A model generated the notes under the pieces. That model ran no database searches. It saw only the letters and a list, made by a program, of their open reading frames with translations, and was not told the origin of the DNA. A stretch of 64,000 nt of DNA, from contig DAOUGD010000136.1 in assembly GCA_034429475.1 (NCBI GenBank), positions 1 to 64,000 of the forward strand, in the 5' to 3' direction. The stretch's first letter is position 1. Every line of letters begins with the position of its first letter. Below are positions 1 through 11,273 of the stretch, piece by piece. The stretch comes from JAKQHY01 sp034429475. GTDB lineage: Bacteria > Chloroflexota > Anaerolineae > B4-G1 > SLSP01. Position numbers and translations under genes: made by a program.

Positions 1-2109
1 TCCACCCTCCCTGGCGACACGCCCCCCACCGCGCCGATGGCAAGCCTGGAACCGTCAGCCACCCCGCTGCCCACCCCCAACCCTGACATCCCGGCATCCG
101 AGAGCCTGGGGCGCGCCTTCCTAAGCGCGTGGGAAGAGGCCGACTATGTCGAAATGTATTCCTTGCTGGCGCCGTCCTTGCGCGCCGGCCTGGCGCAAAG
201 CGATTTTGAGCAGGCTTACCTGACGCCCTTCAACAGCACCACCGGCATCAGCGTCACCGCCGTTCCCAAAACACTCGAACTGGATCAAAATCAGGCCTGG
301 GTTGACTTCACCGCCACCTGGTATACCGGGCTTTTCGGTAATCTACAGAGCGATAACCGCCTCAACCTGATCAAGGAAAATGGGCAATGGTGGGTCAACT
401 GGCGCAAGGATACCATCTGGCCGGGGCTGGGCGACGACCTTGCCTTTGCCGCCGAATACCAGATTCCGCCGCGCGCCAATATCTACGCGAAGGACGATGC
501 CGGACTGGCCGTCCCCGTTACGCTCGTCACCGTTGGCGTCATCCCCAATCAGATCACCGACGAACCGGCAGTGCTGACGGCGCTTTCGCAAGTGCTAGGG
601 ATGACGCCGGAGGAAATTCAGGCCGAGTACGCCGGACAGCCGGCTCACTGGTATATTCCCGTCGGCGAGATCACTGGCGAGGAAAGTCTGGCAAACGATG
701 TTCTGCTTACCCTGCCGGGGATTGAGCGGCGCGACCGCGTGGGGCGGCTGTATCCCCTGGAGGGCATCGGCGCGCATGTGGTGGGGTGGATTTCGTCCAT
801 CCCGGCGGAGCAGTACACCGAATACCGGCAGCGCGGCTATCGCGGCGACGAAGCGGTGGGCATTGCGGGACTGGAAGCCTGGGGCGAGTCCATCCTGGCG
901 GGGCGCAACGGCGGGCGGTTGTACCTCGTCAACGCCGCCGGCGAATACGTGCGCGGTCTCGCCGAGCGGAAGCCGGAGCGCGGGCGCGCGATCCACACGC
1001 CCCTCGACCGCGACCTGCAATACGCGGTGGAACAAGTCCTGGGCGACCGGCGCGGCGCGGTCGTTGCACTTGACGTGCATACAGGCGCCATCCTGGCCCT
1101 GACCAGCGGCCCTCGCTTCGACAGTAACATCTTCGTCCGTCCCACCGACGAACTCCAACGACAGCACCTCCTCAACGATCCCAACCACCCCCTGATCAAC
1201 CGCGCTATCCAGGGACAGTACCCCACCGGCTCCGTCTTCAAAATCGTCACGCTGGCAGCCGCTCTGGAAGCGGGGGGGATGACGGCGGACAGCCCATTTT
1301 ATTGCCTCGGTTATTGGGACGGCCTGGGCATCCCCAACCGCAAGTTCTGTTGGAACAAGGACGGCCACGGCGCCATCATCCTCAAAGATGCGCTCACCGC
1401 CTCCTGCAACGTGACGTTCTACGAAGTCGGCCGGTTGTTGGATGACAAAGATTCGGAGCTGCTGCCCACGTATGGGCGCAGTTTCGGATTCGGAGAAAAA
1501 ACCGGGCTACAGGAGCTGGTGGAAGCGGCCGGGCTTATCCCTACACCCACCTGGAAAAAAGAGGCTTACCAAATCGGTTGGGGAACCGGCGACACGGTGA
1601 ATCTGGCGATTGGGCAAGGCTATCTGTTAGCGACGCCGCTCCAGGTGGCACGCGCGGTAGCGGCGGTTGCCAACGGCGGCACACTCTACCGTCCTTATCT
1701 GGTCGAGCGTATAGACGGCAATCAGGAAATCCCCGAAGAGGTTACGACGCCGGTCGCCGTGGGACGGCTGCCCATCTCGCAGGAAAATCTGCGCGTGATC
1801 CAGGAAGCGATGCTCGGCGTGACCACCGCCCCCCTCGGCACCGCCACCCATCGGTTTGCGGGCCTGGACATCCCGGTGGCCGGCAAAACCGGCACGGCGG
1901 AACCCGCGCGCGACACCGATCTGCCCCATTCCTGGTTCGCGGGCTACTATCCTGCCGACAACCCCGAAGTGGCGATGGCGATCGTCGTGGAAAACGCCGG
2001 AGAAGGGTCTACCGTGGCGGCCCCGATGTTCCGCCAAATCCTCGAACTCTATTACGGGTTGCCGATCACCCCTCTGCCCGATCCCGCCACCGCCCCGCCA
2101 AGCGACTAA
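1..2109 (+). CDS. Class B penicillin-binding protein (peptidoglycan transpeptidase), 5' partial
   Basis: Cross-links peptidoglycan stem peptides on the outer face of the membrane. The frame is open to the window edge, so the true start and membrane anchor lie upstream; residues are counted here from the ATG at 37. A Pro/Thr-rich linker leads into an NTF2-like (MecA_N-type) domain at about 20-135, a PBP dimerisation region at about 150-310 and a transpeptidase domain from about 330. All three active-site motifs are visible: S399-V-F-K402 with the acyl-enzyme serine, S456-C-N458 and K617-T-G619. The absence of a glycosyltransferase domain and the MecA_N-like domain point to class B. The next gene, a regulator, has its own promoter, so no operon is implied. 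Confidence 0.93.
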   Translation, partial: STLPGDTPPTAPMASLEPSATPLPTPNPDIPASESLGRAFLSAWEEADYVEMYSLLAPSLRAGLAQSDFEQAYLTPFNSTTGISVTAVPKTLELDQNQAWVDFTATWYTGLFGNLQSDNRLNLIKENGQWWVNWRKDTIWPGLGDDLAFAAEYQIPPRANIYAKDDAGLAVPVTLVTVGVIPNQITDEPAVLTALSQVLGMTPEEIQAEYAGQPAHWYIPVGEITGEESLANDVLLTLPGIERRDRVGRLYPLEGIGAHVVGWISSIPAEQYTEYRQRGYRGDEAVGIAGLEAWGESILAGRNGGRLYLVNAAGEYVRGLAERKPERGRAIHTPLDRDLQYAVEQVLGDRRGAVVALDVHTGAILALTSGPRFDSNIFVRPTDELQRQHLLNDPNHPLINRAIQGQYPTGSVFKIVTLAAALEAGGMTADSPFYCLGYWDGLGIPNRKFCWNKDGHGAIILKDALTASCNVTFYEVGRLLDDKDSELLPTYGRSFGFGEKTGLQELVEAAGLIPTPTWKKEAYQIGWGTGDTVNLAIGQGYLLATPLQVARAVAAVANGGTLYRPYLVERIDGNQEIPEEVTTPVAVGRLPISQENLRVIQEAMLGVTTAPLGTATHRFAGLDIPVAGKTGTAEPARDTDLPHSWFAGYYPADNPEVAMAIVVENAGEGSTVAAPMFRQILELYYGLPITPLPDPATAPPSD

Positions 2110-2168
2110 ATCCACTTGCACAGTAACGAGCATTTGTGCACGGAAATGCACGATTTAACCGCCCTCTA

Positions 2169-2197
2169 TTGACGCATCCGACAATCCGTGCTATAGT
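2169..2197 (+). promoter_or_regulatory. Sigma-70-type promoter of the DeoR-family regulator
   Basis: TTGACG at 2169-2174 and TATAGT at 2192-2197 are separated by 17 bp, close to consensus. Transcription would begin near 2204, only about 13 nt before the ATG at 2217. This rules out the in-frame upstream ATG at 2136 for transcripts from this promoter. Confidence 0.7.
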
Positions 2198-2216
2198 GAT
2201 ACCGTTGGGTAATATC

Positions 2217-2948
2217 ATGCTAAAGATCGAACGGCAAGCCCAAATCTTGCAGCACCTTAAAACAGAGGGCGCGCTCCATGTGAGCACGCTGGCTTCCCAA
2301 TTGGCCGTTGACCCCGTCACCATCCGCCGCGACCTGGTCGAAATGGAGAAGAACGGGCAGTTGCACCGGGTTCATGGCGGCGCAGTCCTCCGGGTCGAAT
2401 CCTCCCCTACCCCCCAAAGTGTCGGGCTGAAAGGGCGTATTGCAGAGGCCGCCGCCCGATTTATTCCCGATCGCAGCGTCGTCTTCATCGGCCCAGGCCT
2501 CTTTGTGGCGGAGATTGTGCCTTTTCTGCACAAACACGAACAGTTGACAGTTATCACGTCCGCACTCAACGTAGGCTGGTACGTGGCGCAGCAAAAGCGC
2601 CACACGCTCCACATACTCGGTGGACAGGTGGAAGAAGATTTAGGCGTCTACGGGGAACTGGAAACGCTGCATAAGGTACGAACCGACCGGATCATTCTCG
2701 AAGTCAGCGGACTGGATGCAGAACGCGGCGTGACCCACGACCGGCGGGATTATGCGGAGATGGCGCGGGCGCTGTTCAATCTGGGTGCACAGCTCATCGT
2801 CCTCGTCGCGCCGGAAAATCTGGGACGCGCGGGGGCGCTCTTCATCGCCCCGGCCAGCGAAGTGGACGTCCTCGTCACCGGGCGCGAGGCGCCCAACCCA
2901 ACCTTATGGGATCTCAGTGAATTGGGTGTGCGGATTGTTCTGGCATGA
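2217..2948 (+). CDS. DeoR-family transcriptional regulator
   Basis: Cytoplasmic sugar-responsive repressor. The N-terminus (MLKIERQAQILQHLK) is the usual start of a DeoR winged helix-turn-helix, with the recognition helix around VDPVTIRRDLVEME at about residues 31-44 and the family pattern LHRVHGGAV after it. The C-terminal part (about 75-243) is the DeoRC sensor fold that normally binds a phosphorylated sugar. An upstream in-frame ATG at 2136 was rejected because the promoter at 2169-2197 lies inside that extension. No strong ribosome site precedes the ATG, and the leader would be very short. The ABC ATPase gene starts 82 bp downstream, so regulation of sugar import is a reasonable inference. 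The effector sugar cannot be read from the sequence. Confidence 0.9.
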   Translation: MLKIERQAQILQHLKTEGALHVSTLASQLAVDPVTIRRDLVEMEKNGQLHRVHGGAVLRVESSPTPQSVGLKGRIAEAAARFIPDRSVVFIGPGLFVAEIVPFLHKHEQLTVITSALNVGWYVAQQKRHTLHILGGQVEEDLGVYGELETLHKVRTDRIILEVSGLDAERGVTHDRRDYAEMARALFNLGAQLIVLVAPENLGRAGALFIAPASEVDVLVTGREAPNPTLWDLSELGVRIVLA

Positions 2949-3030
2949 GGACGTCGTTGACATAAGTTAGCAGAGATCAGTGAAACGATTCAGTTTCTAT
3001 GTATCACACATTACACGAAAGGAGTCTGTT

Positions 3031-4131
3031 ATGGCAAGCGTTACTTATGATCACGTATACAAGCGTTTTGGCGATGTCAATGCCGTGGCCGATTTATGCA
3101 TTGAGGTAGCCGACAAAGAGTTTTTGGTGTTCGTCGGCCCTTCCGGTTGCGGGAAAAGCACCAGCCTGCGGATGTTGGCCGGTCTGGAAGAGATCACCGA
3201 GGGCAACATCTACATCGGCGACCGGCTGGTCAACGATGTGCCCCCCAAAGACCGCGACATCGCCATGGTCTTCCAATCCTACGCCCTCTACCCGCACATG
3301 ACCGTTTACGACAACATGGCCTTCGGCCTCAAACTGCGCAAAGTCCCCAAGCAAGAAATTGACCGCCGCGTGAAAGAAGCCGCCGGCATCCTGGGGATTG
3401 AACATCTGTTGGATCGCAAACCAAAGCAATTGTCCGGCGGGCAGCGCCAGCGGGTGGCCGTTGGGCGCGCCATCGTCCGCGAGCCAAACGTCTTCCTGAT
3501 GGATGAGCCGCTTTCTAACCTGGACGCCAAGCTGCGCGTGCAGGCGCGCACAGAAATCTCCAAACTGCATATCCGCCTGGGCACCACCTTCATCTACGTG
3601 ACGCACGATCAGACCGAGGCCATGACGATGGGAACACGCATTGCAGTGTTGAAGGATGGTATTTTGCAACAGTTGGACACTCCGCAAAACCTGTACGACT
3701 ATCCGGGGAACATTTTTGTGGCCGGCTTCATCGGCAGCCCGGCGATGAACTTCTTTGAGGCGACGCTGATTCAGGAAAACGGCGTGACGTATGTGGATTG
3801 CAAAGACTTCCGGGTGGCGGTGCCGCAGGAGCGCGCCAACATCTACAAGCCCTATCTGGGCAAGGAAGTGGTGTTTGGAATGCGCCCGGAGCACGTTCAC
3901 GACCCGGATTTCCAGCCGCCTGACATCAAGCCCGCACTGGTACCCGGCAAGATCGAAGTCACCGAGTTGATGGGGAACGAAGTCCTCACCTACTTCGCCA
4001 CCGAAAATCATTCCTTCATCGGACGCTTCGATCCCCGCACCAAAGTCAACGTAGGAAGCACCAAATCCGCCGCTTTCGATATGAGCCGGATGCACCTTTT
4101 CGACAAGCAAACGGAGAAAGCGATCCGCTGA
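3031..4131 (+). CDS. ugpC: ABC transporter ATP-binding protein, UgpC/MsmK/MalK type
   Basis: Energises uptake of oligosaccharides or glycerol-3-phosphate through MalF/MalG-type permeases at the inner face of the membrane. The 366-residue protein has Walker A GPSGCGKST, the signature LSGGQRQRVAVGRA, Walker B VFLMDEPLSNLD, the switch histidine in TFIYVTHDQTEA, and the C-terminal OB-fold/TOBE region typical of this group. The ATG at 3031 was chosen because AAAGGAG (3018-3024) lies 6 nt upstream; an in-frame ATG at 2980 has no such site. No permease is adjacent. ATPases of this type are known to serve several sugar importers, so it may drive the two permease pairs at 31-37 kb, which lack their own ATPase (inference). 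A terminator follows. Confidence 0.94.
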   Translation: MASVTYDHVYKRFGDVNAVADLCIEVADKEFLVFVGPSGCGKSTSLRMLAGLEEITEGNIYIGDRLVNDVPPKDRDIAMVFQSYALYPHMTVYDNMAFGLKLRKVPKQEIDRRVKEAAGILGIEHLLDRKPKQLSGGQRQRVAVGRAIVREPNVFLMDEPLSNLDAKLRVQARTEISKLHIRLGTTFIYVTHDQTEAMTMGTRIAVLKDGILQQLDTPQNLYDYPGNIFVAGFIGSPAMNFFEATLIQENGVTYVDCKDFRVAVPQERANIYKPYLGKEVVFGMRPEHVHDPDFQPPDIKPALVPGKIEVTELMGNEVLTYFATENHSFIGRFDPRTKVNVGSTKSAAFDMSRMHLFDKQTEKAIR

Positions 4132-4157
4132 CGCTTCTCATCCGCTGATTCATTCAT

Positions 4158-4191
4158 AAACAGGCCGGCGCACTTTGGCGTCGGCCTGTTT
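4158..4191. terminator. Rho-independent terminator between convergent genes
   Basis: A 14-bp stem (one G-T pair) with a 6-nt loop; the outer arms are AAACAGGCCG and CGGCCTGTTT, followed by TTGTT on the plus strand. It lies 26 bp after the ABC ATPase stop and faces the convergent sugar kinase gene, so it may work in both directions. Confidence 0.8.
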
Positions 4192-4233
4192 TGTTGCTTA
4201 TACGGCGTATAGCTCCACTATTAGTTTTAGCGG

Positions 4234-5835
<1,602 letters not shown>

Positions 5836-5983
5836 ATTACAAAACCCCCTTCAAATGTTTGTTGTATTATGCAAATCTTCTGCGTAATTCCAGTTCATCT
5901 TCACCTGGCGCGGTTAGTGTCGTCGTCGTCAATCCCCCGTCATTGTAAGCCCGAATGGGGGCGGCGACAAACCCACGCAAACA

Positions 5984-6004
5984 ACAGCAGGGTTTCCCGC
6001 TGTT
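5984..6004 (-). terminator. Probable terminator hairpin after the esterase gene
   Basis: AACAGC and GCTGTT arms at 5984-5989 and 5999-6004 enclose GGG/CCC pairs and lie directly after the stop of the minus-strand esterase gene. The following T-tract on the minus strand (GTTTG) is weak, so this is only a likely terminator. Confidence 0.45.
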
Positions 6005-7849
6005 TCAATCCTGAGCTGAAACCGCATTGGAGCGTTCCGACACGCTAAAGCAATAGTTGACCGCGCGCACCACAAACGTCCCACCGGCCTGATCCGAAGG
6101 AACATCAAACGTGGTCTGGTCAAACTCCGTCGTGCCGATCAGCTCCTCGCCATCGAAAATCTGGTAATACCAGATCTGGTCGGCCTTGTCAGCGGGATTG
6201 CGGATGTCGTTCCACGTCAGCCGGAACGTGTCGGTATCGGGGCGAGTGAGTTCCAGCGTGAGGCGACCGGTGGGGGCGGGACACGCGGTGTCGCAGCGGG
6301 AGTGGGCAAACATCCACTCGGTCCACGCCGGTTCGGCGGCGGCCACATTCCAAATCTCATGGCCCAGGTTGGGATACTCGGTGTAGCGCATCCGGTTCGC
6401 GCCCAGAGCGACCAGGGCATCGTAGACATCCGTAGTAAGGGTCGGCGGATTGACAGTGTCCTTGCCGCCGTGAAACATCCAGAGCGGCGTTTGGGCAATG
6501 TTTGCAGCCCACTCTGCGCGCCCCCCGCCGCACACCGACATCCCGGCGGCGAATTTGTCGGGATATTTGTCCAGCAGATCGAAGGTGCCCTCGCCGCCCA
6601 TTGAGATGCCATAGACGTACAGCCGGCACTCATCAATGGGGTACTCTGCGAGCAATTGGTCCAGCACCTCCATGGTCACCTGCATTGGTTCGGAAAGGGT
6701 GTCCCACCAGCCGCTCCAATCCCCCCACGCGGGCGGCGTTTTGGGGGTGAACACAAAGCACGGGGTGCGGGCCTGGATGTTGCGGCTATACCAGACGAGA
6801 TAGTCCGATTTCGTATAGCTGTAGCCGTGCAGATGTATCACCAGAGGATAGGATTGGGCGGGATCATAGGCTTCGGGGACGTAGACGCCATACGTGAGCT
6901 TGCCATACGTGGCTTCGTAATAGGTGGGCGGGAGGCCAGGGATGTTTGTGACCCGGCTGGCGTCTGCGGCCTGGCCTTCCGCCGTCGCGGCGCTGTCTGC
7001 GGCGGGTGTGGTGACTTCGTAAGTGGACAAAACGAATTCCCCTTTGCCTGATTCGATTTCGGTGCCCAGCTCCAGGCTGGCGATGTAGCGATCGGGTTCG
7101 ATCACCTGCTTCTCCACCAGGTAATCCAGGAAATGGCTCATGTTCAACGTCCCGGAAAGCTGGGGTTCGCGCGTCACAAAGGCGATGTACTTCCACGTCG
7201 CGGCGCTGCCGCCGCTGGCGTCGCCGTGGCCGGGCGCGACGTGAACCGTGTAGGCGACGCCGTCAAACGTCACTTTGTCGTATACCAGCGGGCCGGGCAT
7301 CAGGTCATTGCGGGCCACCCAGATCATCACCTCGTCGGTGATATTCTGCTCGGCGGGCGCGGGATCGCGGGTGAGCCACATCTCAAACGCTACGTTCCAT
7401 TTGCCGGTGGCGCTGATGGTCGCGGTGTACGTCACCAGCACGTCGCGCGTGCCGATCGGCAGCGGCAGGCCGCCCGTCGGCGACTCCGCGTCCCAGGGCG
7501 AATCCCCCACCATCACCTCCGGGTACGCCTGAATCTCGCGGGCGTCGCCCGGCCAATCCCACCGCCAGCCCATCGTCGTGGGCGGCGTGTCGCCTTGCGC
7601 GAAAATACACTGCGTGTAATCCGTCCGGTCGCCCTTGTTCCACGCATTGTTGTTCAGGATGTATTCCCCCACCGCGATCCGTTCAAAGTCGGCGCAGGTC
7701 GAAAGGGCGTAGGAAGCCGCCGGCGGCGTGGCCGTTGCCGGCGGCGCGGCGGTCGCCGTTGCCGGGGGGGGCGGGGGTTCCGTCGGCTCGCCACATGCAG
7801 CGAGGGTCAGGCACAGACAAAGTGCAAAGACAGCGATAATTTTACGCAT
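6005..7849 (-). CDS. Secreted lipoprotein esterase/peptidase of the alpha/beta-hydrolase (PHB depolymerase-like) type
   Basis: The 614-residue protein begins with a lipoprotein signal (MRKIIAVFALCLCLTLAAC), so it should be anchored outside the membrane through Cys19, followed by a Pro/Ala/Thr linker. Residues about 45-290 form an N-terminal beta-rich region that I do not recognise. The catalytic domain (about 305-515) has the oxyanion motif PLVIHLHGYSY, the nucleophile elbow GISMGGEG with Ser416, Asp464 in GGKDTV and His497 in NLGHEIW, a complete triad. The tail (about 525-614) looks like a fibronectin-III-type module. The family includes carbohydrate esterases and predicted peptidases, so an ester-cleaving role on plant or polymer material fits the sugar neighbourhood, but the substrate is inferred. 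AAAGGAG lies just upstream of the ATG. Confidence 0.85.
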   Translation of the reverse strand: MRKIIAVFALCLCLTLAACGEPTEPPPPPATATAAPPATATPPAASYALSTCADFERIAVGEYILNNNAWNKGDRTDYTQCIFAQGDTPPTTMGWRWDWPGDAREIQAYPEVMVGDSPWDAESPTGGLPLPIGTRDVLVTYTATISATGKWNVAFEMWLTRDPAPAEQNITDEVMIWVARNDLMPGPLVYDKVTFDGVAYTVHVAPGHGDASGGSAATWKYIAFVTREPQLSGTLNMSHFLDYLVEKQVIEPDRYIASLELGTEIESGKGEFVLSTYEVTTPAADSAATAEGQAADASRVTNIPGLPPTYYEATYGKLTYGVYVPEAYDPAQSYPLVIHLHGYSYTKSDYLVWYSRNIQARTPCFVFTPKTPPAWGDWSGWWDTLSEPMQVTMEVLDQLLAEYPIDECRLYVYGISMGGEGTFDLLDKYPDKFAAGMSVCGGGRAEWAANIAQTPLWMFHGGKDTVNPPTLTTDVYDALVALGANRMRYTEYPNLGHEIWNVAAAEPAWTEWMFAHSRCDTACPAPTGRLTLELTRPDTDTFRLTWNDIRNPADKADQIWYYQIFDGEELIGTTEFDQTTFDVPSDQAGGTFVVRAVNYCFSVSERSNAVSAQD

Positions 7850-8067
7850 GATGCAGCTCCTTTCTTAAATCTACTATCAGGCTTAAGAGTACGCCATCCA
7901 TCAAAAATGACAAGCCGCAGCGGGAGACATGTTTTTTCGTGGCAGGCATTGCCGGCATTGGGCGCAGCCTGTTTTCATCTTAGAAGAAAGCTAATGAAAC
8001 TCTCTAACCTTTCTTTCGTATCATACGCAGATCGTAAAAGTAAATCATACCCATGAGGTCAAAGTCA

Positions 8068-9978
8068 ATGTCCAACAAAAACGCACACTTCTCTGATTCC
8101 CCGCCCTCGGAAAAGCGCCGCCGGCTCAAGTGGGTGCTTATTGGCGGAGTTGGGGCGCTGGTGGTTGCCTTGATTGCCGGCGCTGCCGCGCTGCTTGTGG
8201 CGCGTCCCAACGTGGCGGGCCAAAGCCTGTACGTGACCATGTCTGACGGCACGCCGCTCGCAGTGGACGTGTGGTTGCCGGGGAACTTGAAATCGAGCGA
8301 AACGCTGCCCACCATCATGCGCGCGACGCGCTATTGGCGCAGCTACGCGCTCGGCCCGCTGGCGCCGCTGCTGGCCTTGATGGGCAACGATCCGTATGCT
8401 GAGGCCGTGAACTGGACCCGGGCCGGCTACGCGCTCGTCGTTGTGGATGTGCGCGGCAGCGGGGCCTCGTTTGGACAGTGGTCGCAGCTCTGGTCGCCGC
8501 AGGAAATCGCCGACCTGGGCGAAATGGTGGATTGGATTGTCGCGCAGCCCTGGTCGAATGGCCGCGTGGGGGCGTATGGCGTCTCTTACGAAGGCAACAC
8601 CGCGGAAATGCTGACGACGCTTACCCATCCGGCGGTCAAGGCCGTCGCGCCGCAGTATGACGACTTTGATGTCCAGGCGCAGCTTCTGCTACCGGGCGGC
8701 GTTTTCAACCGCTGGTTCGCGGCGCAATGGGAAAACTTCACGCACAAGCTCGACGCCAACGACGTCTGCGTCCTGGCCGAAGTGACCGGGACGGACTGTG
8801 AAGAATTGCAATACGCCTTCACCGGCGTCAAGCCGGTGGACGCCGACCCGGAGGGCGCCCAACTCGCCGCGGCTATTCGGGGGCGGACGGTGCTTAATTT
8901 GGTTGAAATTGCGGAAACCATCGAATACCGCGAGGATACGTGGGGCGCGAGCGGACAAACGCTGTGCGACATAAGCCCTTGCGGACAGCGGACTACCATC
9001 GAAGCCTCCGGCGCGCCGATGTATGTGTGGGTGAGTTGGCTGGACAGCGCGTCGGTCGAGGGGGCGCTCGCGCGCTACCTGACCTTCAGCAACCCGCAAA
9101 AGCTGATCATTGGCCCCTGGTCGCACGGCGGCGCGCATCACGCCGACCCGTTCTTGCCCGCCGATACGCCCACCGACCCGCCCGCAGCGGAACAATTCGA
9201 GAAACTGGTGGCCTTTTTCGACGCCACTCTCAAAGACGCGGGCGCGCCGGAACCGGTATGGGACATCACGTACTACACGTTCGGCGCGGGGACGTGGCGC
9301 TCCACGACCACCTGGCCGCCGGCGGGAATTGCGCCGCAGCCCTGGTATTTTAGCGCGGAAGGAACGCTGGCGACCACGCCGCCGGTTGAAGCCGCCGGCG
9401 CGGATACTTACACCGTGGATTGGACGGCGACCACCGGCGACGCGACGCGCTGGCATACCGGGCTGGCGCTGGCGGACGTGGTCTATCCCGACCGCGCCGC
9501 CGAGGACGCCAAGCTGCTGACCTACACCAGCGCGCCGCTGGAAGCCGCCCTGGAAATCACCGGCAATCCCATCGTCACCCTCTACGTCGCTTCCACCGAG
9601 AGCGACGGCGCGTTGCACGTTTATCTCGAAGACGTGGCCCCTGACGGGCGCGTGACGTACATCACCGAAGGCATCTTACGCGCGCTCCATCGCGCCGTCT
9701 CCTCCGAGACGCCGCCCTACGTCCATCAGGGGCCGTATCACAGCTTTGCGCACCAGAATGCCGCCCCCCTCACGCCGGGCGAGGTCGCCGAACTGCGCAT
9801 CACCCTGTACGCCACTTCGGTCCTGATCCCCCGGGGACATCGCATCCGCATCGCCATCGCCGGGCACGATGCCTCGGTGTTTGCGCGCTATCCGGCCGAA
9901 GGCACGCCGGTGTTGACGCTGCAACGCAACAGCCGGTACGCTTCACGGGTTGAGCTGCCGGTTAACCAGGGAGAGTAA
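8068..9978 (+). CDS. CocE/NonD-family (X-Pro dipeptidyl-peptidase-like) hydrolase, membrane-anchored
   Basis: Serine hydrolase of the cocaine esterase/Xaa-Pro peptidase family. A single membrane helix near the N-terminus (about 22-45, WVLIGGVGALVVALIAGAAA) places the catalytic part outside. The alpha/beta-hydrolase core has Ser173 in GAYGVSYEGN, Asp326 in SWLDSASVEG and His353 in IIGPWSHGGAHH; the C-terminal jelly-roll domain typical of the family begins at about 390. I prefer the ATG at 8068, which has GAGGT 8 nt upstream, over the in-frame ATG at 8053, which has none. The gene diverges from the esterase. The family cleaves esters and acyl-peptide bonds; the natural substrate is unknown. Confidence 0.88.
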   Translation: MSNKNAHFSDSPPSEKRRRLKWVLIGGVGALVVALIAGAAALLVARPNVAGQSLYVTMSDGTPLAVDVWLPGNLKSSETLPTIMRATRYWRSYALGPLAPLLALMGNDPYAEAVNWTRAGYALVVVDVRGSGASFGQWSQLWSPQEIADLGEMVDWIVAQPWSNGRVGAYGVSYEGNTAEMLTTLTHPAVKAVAPQYDDFDVQAQLLLPGGVFNRWFAAQWENFTHKLDANDVCVLAEVTGTDCEELQYAFTGVKPVDADPEGAQLAAAIRGRTVLNLVEIAETIEYREDTWGASGQTLCDISPCGQRTTIEASGAPMYVWVSWLDSASVEGALARYLTFSNPQKLIIGPWSHGGAHHADPFLPADTPTDPPAAEQFEKLVAFFDATLKDAGAPEPVWDITYYTFGAGTWRSTTTWPPAGIAPQPWYFSAEGTLATTPPVEAAGADTYTVDWTATTGDATRWHTGLALADVVYPDRAAEDAKLLTYTSAPLEAALEITGNPIVTLYVASTESDGALHVYLEDVAPDGRVTYITEGILRALHRAVSSETPPYVHQGPYHSFAHQNAAPLTPGEVAELRITLYATSVLIPRGHRIRIAIAGHDASVFARYPAEGTPVLTLQRNSRYASRVELPVNQGE

Positions 9979-10096
9979 CGCAGGGGAACTATGGATCGTT
10001 CGACACAGGAGTAGCCAAAAAAGGTAGTATGGTATAGCATGAGGGTGCATTTCTGTGGGACCTGTGTTCTCGGTGGCTATCTGCAAGGAGGATCCA

Positions 10097-11188
10097 ATGC
10101 TTTACCCTTTACGTTTCAAAGAAATTCTGCGGAATTACACCTTTGGCAATCGCTGGATCGTTGAGGCTTACGCCAAGGAGGGACTGCCGGACGACCACCG
10201 CGTGGCGGAGACGTGGGAAGTGTGCGACCGCCCGCCGGAGTCCAGCGTGGTTCTCAATGGGCCGCTGGCGGAAGAGACGCTGCACGCCCTCATCGCTGCG
10301 CACGGCGCCGACCTCCTGGGGCGCGACGTGGTAGCGCGGTGCGGGACACGCTTCCCGTTGCTTATCAAGTTTTTGGATGCGTCTAACGTCCTCGCCGAGC
10401 AGGCGCATCACAATGACGCGCTGGCCGCCAAACGCGGTCTGAGCGATCCCGGCAAGACGGAGGCCTGGTACATGCTCAAAGTGCGGCCCGGCGCCACCAT
10501 CCACTGCGGACAGCGCGACGACGCCGTGACCGCGCGCAGCGTCCACAACGCGCTCCTGGCCGGAAGCGTCCGCGACGAGATGCGCGAGTACGCCGTCCAG
10601 CCCGGCGATGCTTTCCTGCTCCACGCCGGAACGATGCACTACAGCAAGGGCGGGGTGTTGTTCTACGAGATTATGGAGAATTCCGATGTGTACATCGGTT
10701 TGCAGCCCCCCGAAGCGACATTGCCCGCCGCCGAAAAGGAAGCGCGCGTCCAGGAAGCGTTGGAAGGCGTGCATCTGGAACCTGGGTTTGAGGTCAAAAT
10801 CCCGCCGGTAGTCCTGACCGAGGGCGGCAACACCCGCACTTTCGTCTTTGCTTGCCCCCACTTCGCGCTGGAACGGTTGGATTTGACGGAACCGACCACG
10901 CTGGATTGCGACGGCGAGCGGTTCTTCGTGCTATCGCAAATCGAGGGGGAGGTCAGGGTTGCCTGCGGGGAAAAGAAGGAAACACTGCGCGCCGGTCAAA
11001 GTTGCCTGCTTCCGGCAACCGCAGGGCCGGTGACACTGACGCCGGGTGCGTCCTGCGCGCTACTCAAGGCTTACGTGCCAGATTTGATGCAGAACGTGGT
11101 GCTGCCGCTACGTCAGGCGGGGATCGCGGAAGAAGCCATCGTGGGACTTGGAGGTCAAACGCGGCTCAACGCACTCCGGGGCGATTAG
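10097..11188 (+). CDS. Mannose-6-phosphate isomerase-like protein (class I, cupin fold)
   Basis: Likely interconverts mannose-6-phosphate and fructose-6-phosphate, feeding mannose into glycolysis or activated-sugar synthesis. The 363-residue protein has the class I pattern: LLIKFLDASNVLAEQAHHND with metal ligands Gln and His, Glu in KTEAWYML, the signature region VQPGDAFLLHAGTMHY with the last His, and a C-terminal cupin domain. Length suits the short bacterial (YvyI/ManA) form. AAGGAGG at 10085-10091 supports the ATG at 10097. It is a stand-alone plus-strand gene between the CocE-type hydrolase and a convergent nuclease-family gene. Other sugar-phosphate isomerase activities of this family cannot be excluded. 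Confidence 0.88.
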   Translation: MLYPLRFKEILRNYTFGNRWIVEAYAKEGLPDDHRVAETWEVCDRPPESSVVLNGPLAEETLHALIAAHGADLLGRDVVARCGTRFPLLIKFLDASNVLAEQAHHNDALAAKRGLSDPGKTEAWYMLKVRPGATIHCGQRDDAVTARSVHNALLAGSVRDEMREYAVQPGDAFLLHAGTMHYSKGGVLFYEIMENSDVYIGLQPPEATLPAAEKEARVQEALEGVHLEPGFEVKIPPVVLTEGGNTRTFVFACPHFALERLDLTEPTTLDCDGERFFVLSQIEGEVRVACGEKKETLRAGQSCLLPATAGPVTLTPGASCALLKAYVPDLMQNVVLPLRQAGIAEEAIVGLGGQTRLNALRGD

Positions 11189-11202
11189 CAGGGGGGAAAA
11201 AT

Positions 11203-11263
11203 AGGACACGGAAGAACGCGGATTTCCTACAGGAAGTGTCTTTTCCGTATTGGTCCGTGTCCC
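11203..11263. repeat. Intergenic inverted repeat (GGACACGGA type)
   Basis: AGGACACGGA at 11203-11212 is mirrored by TCCGTGTCC at 11254-11262 between two convergent genes. A related GGGACACGGA stretch occurs at about 34051-34060. It looks like a dispersed intergenic repeat and may also act as a bidirectional terminator. Confidence 0.5.
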
Positions 11264-11273
11264 ATAAAAAAAG

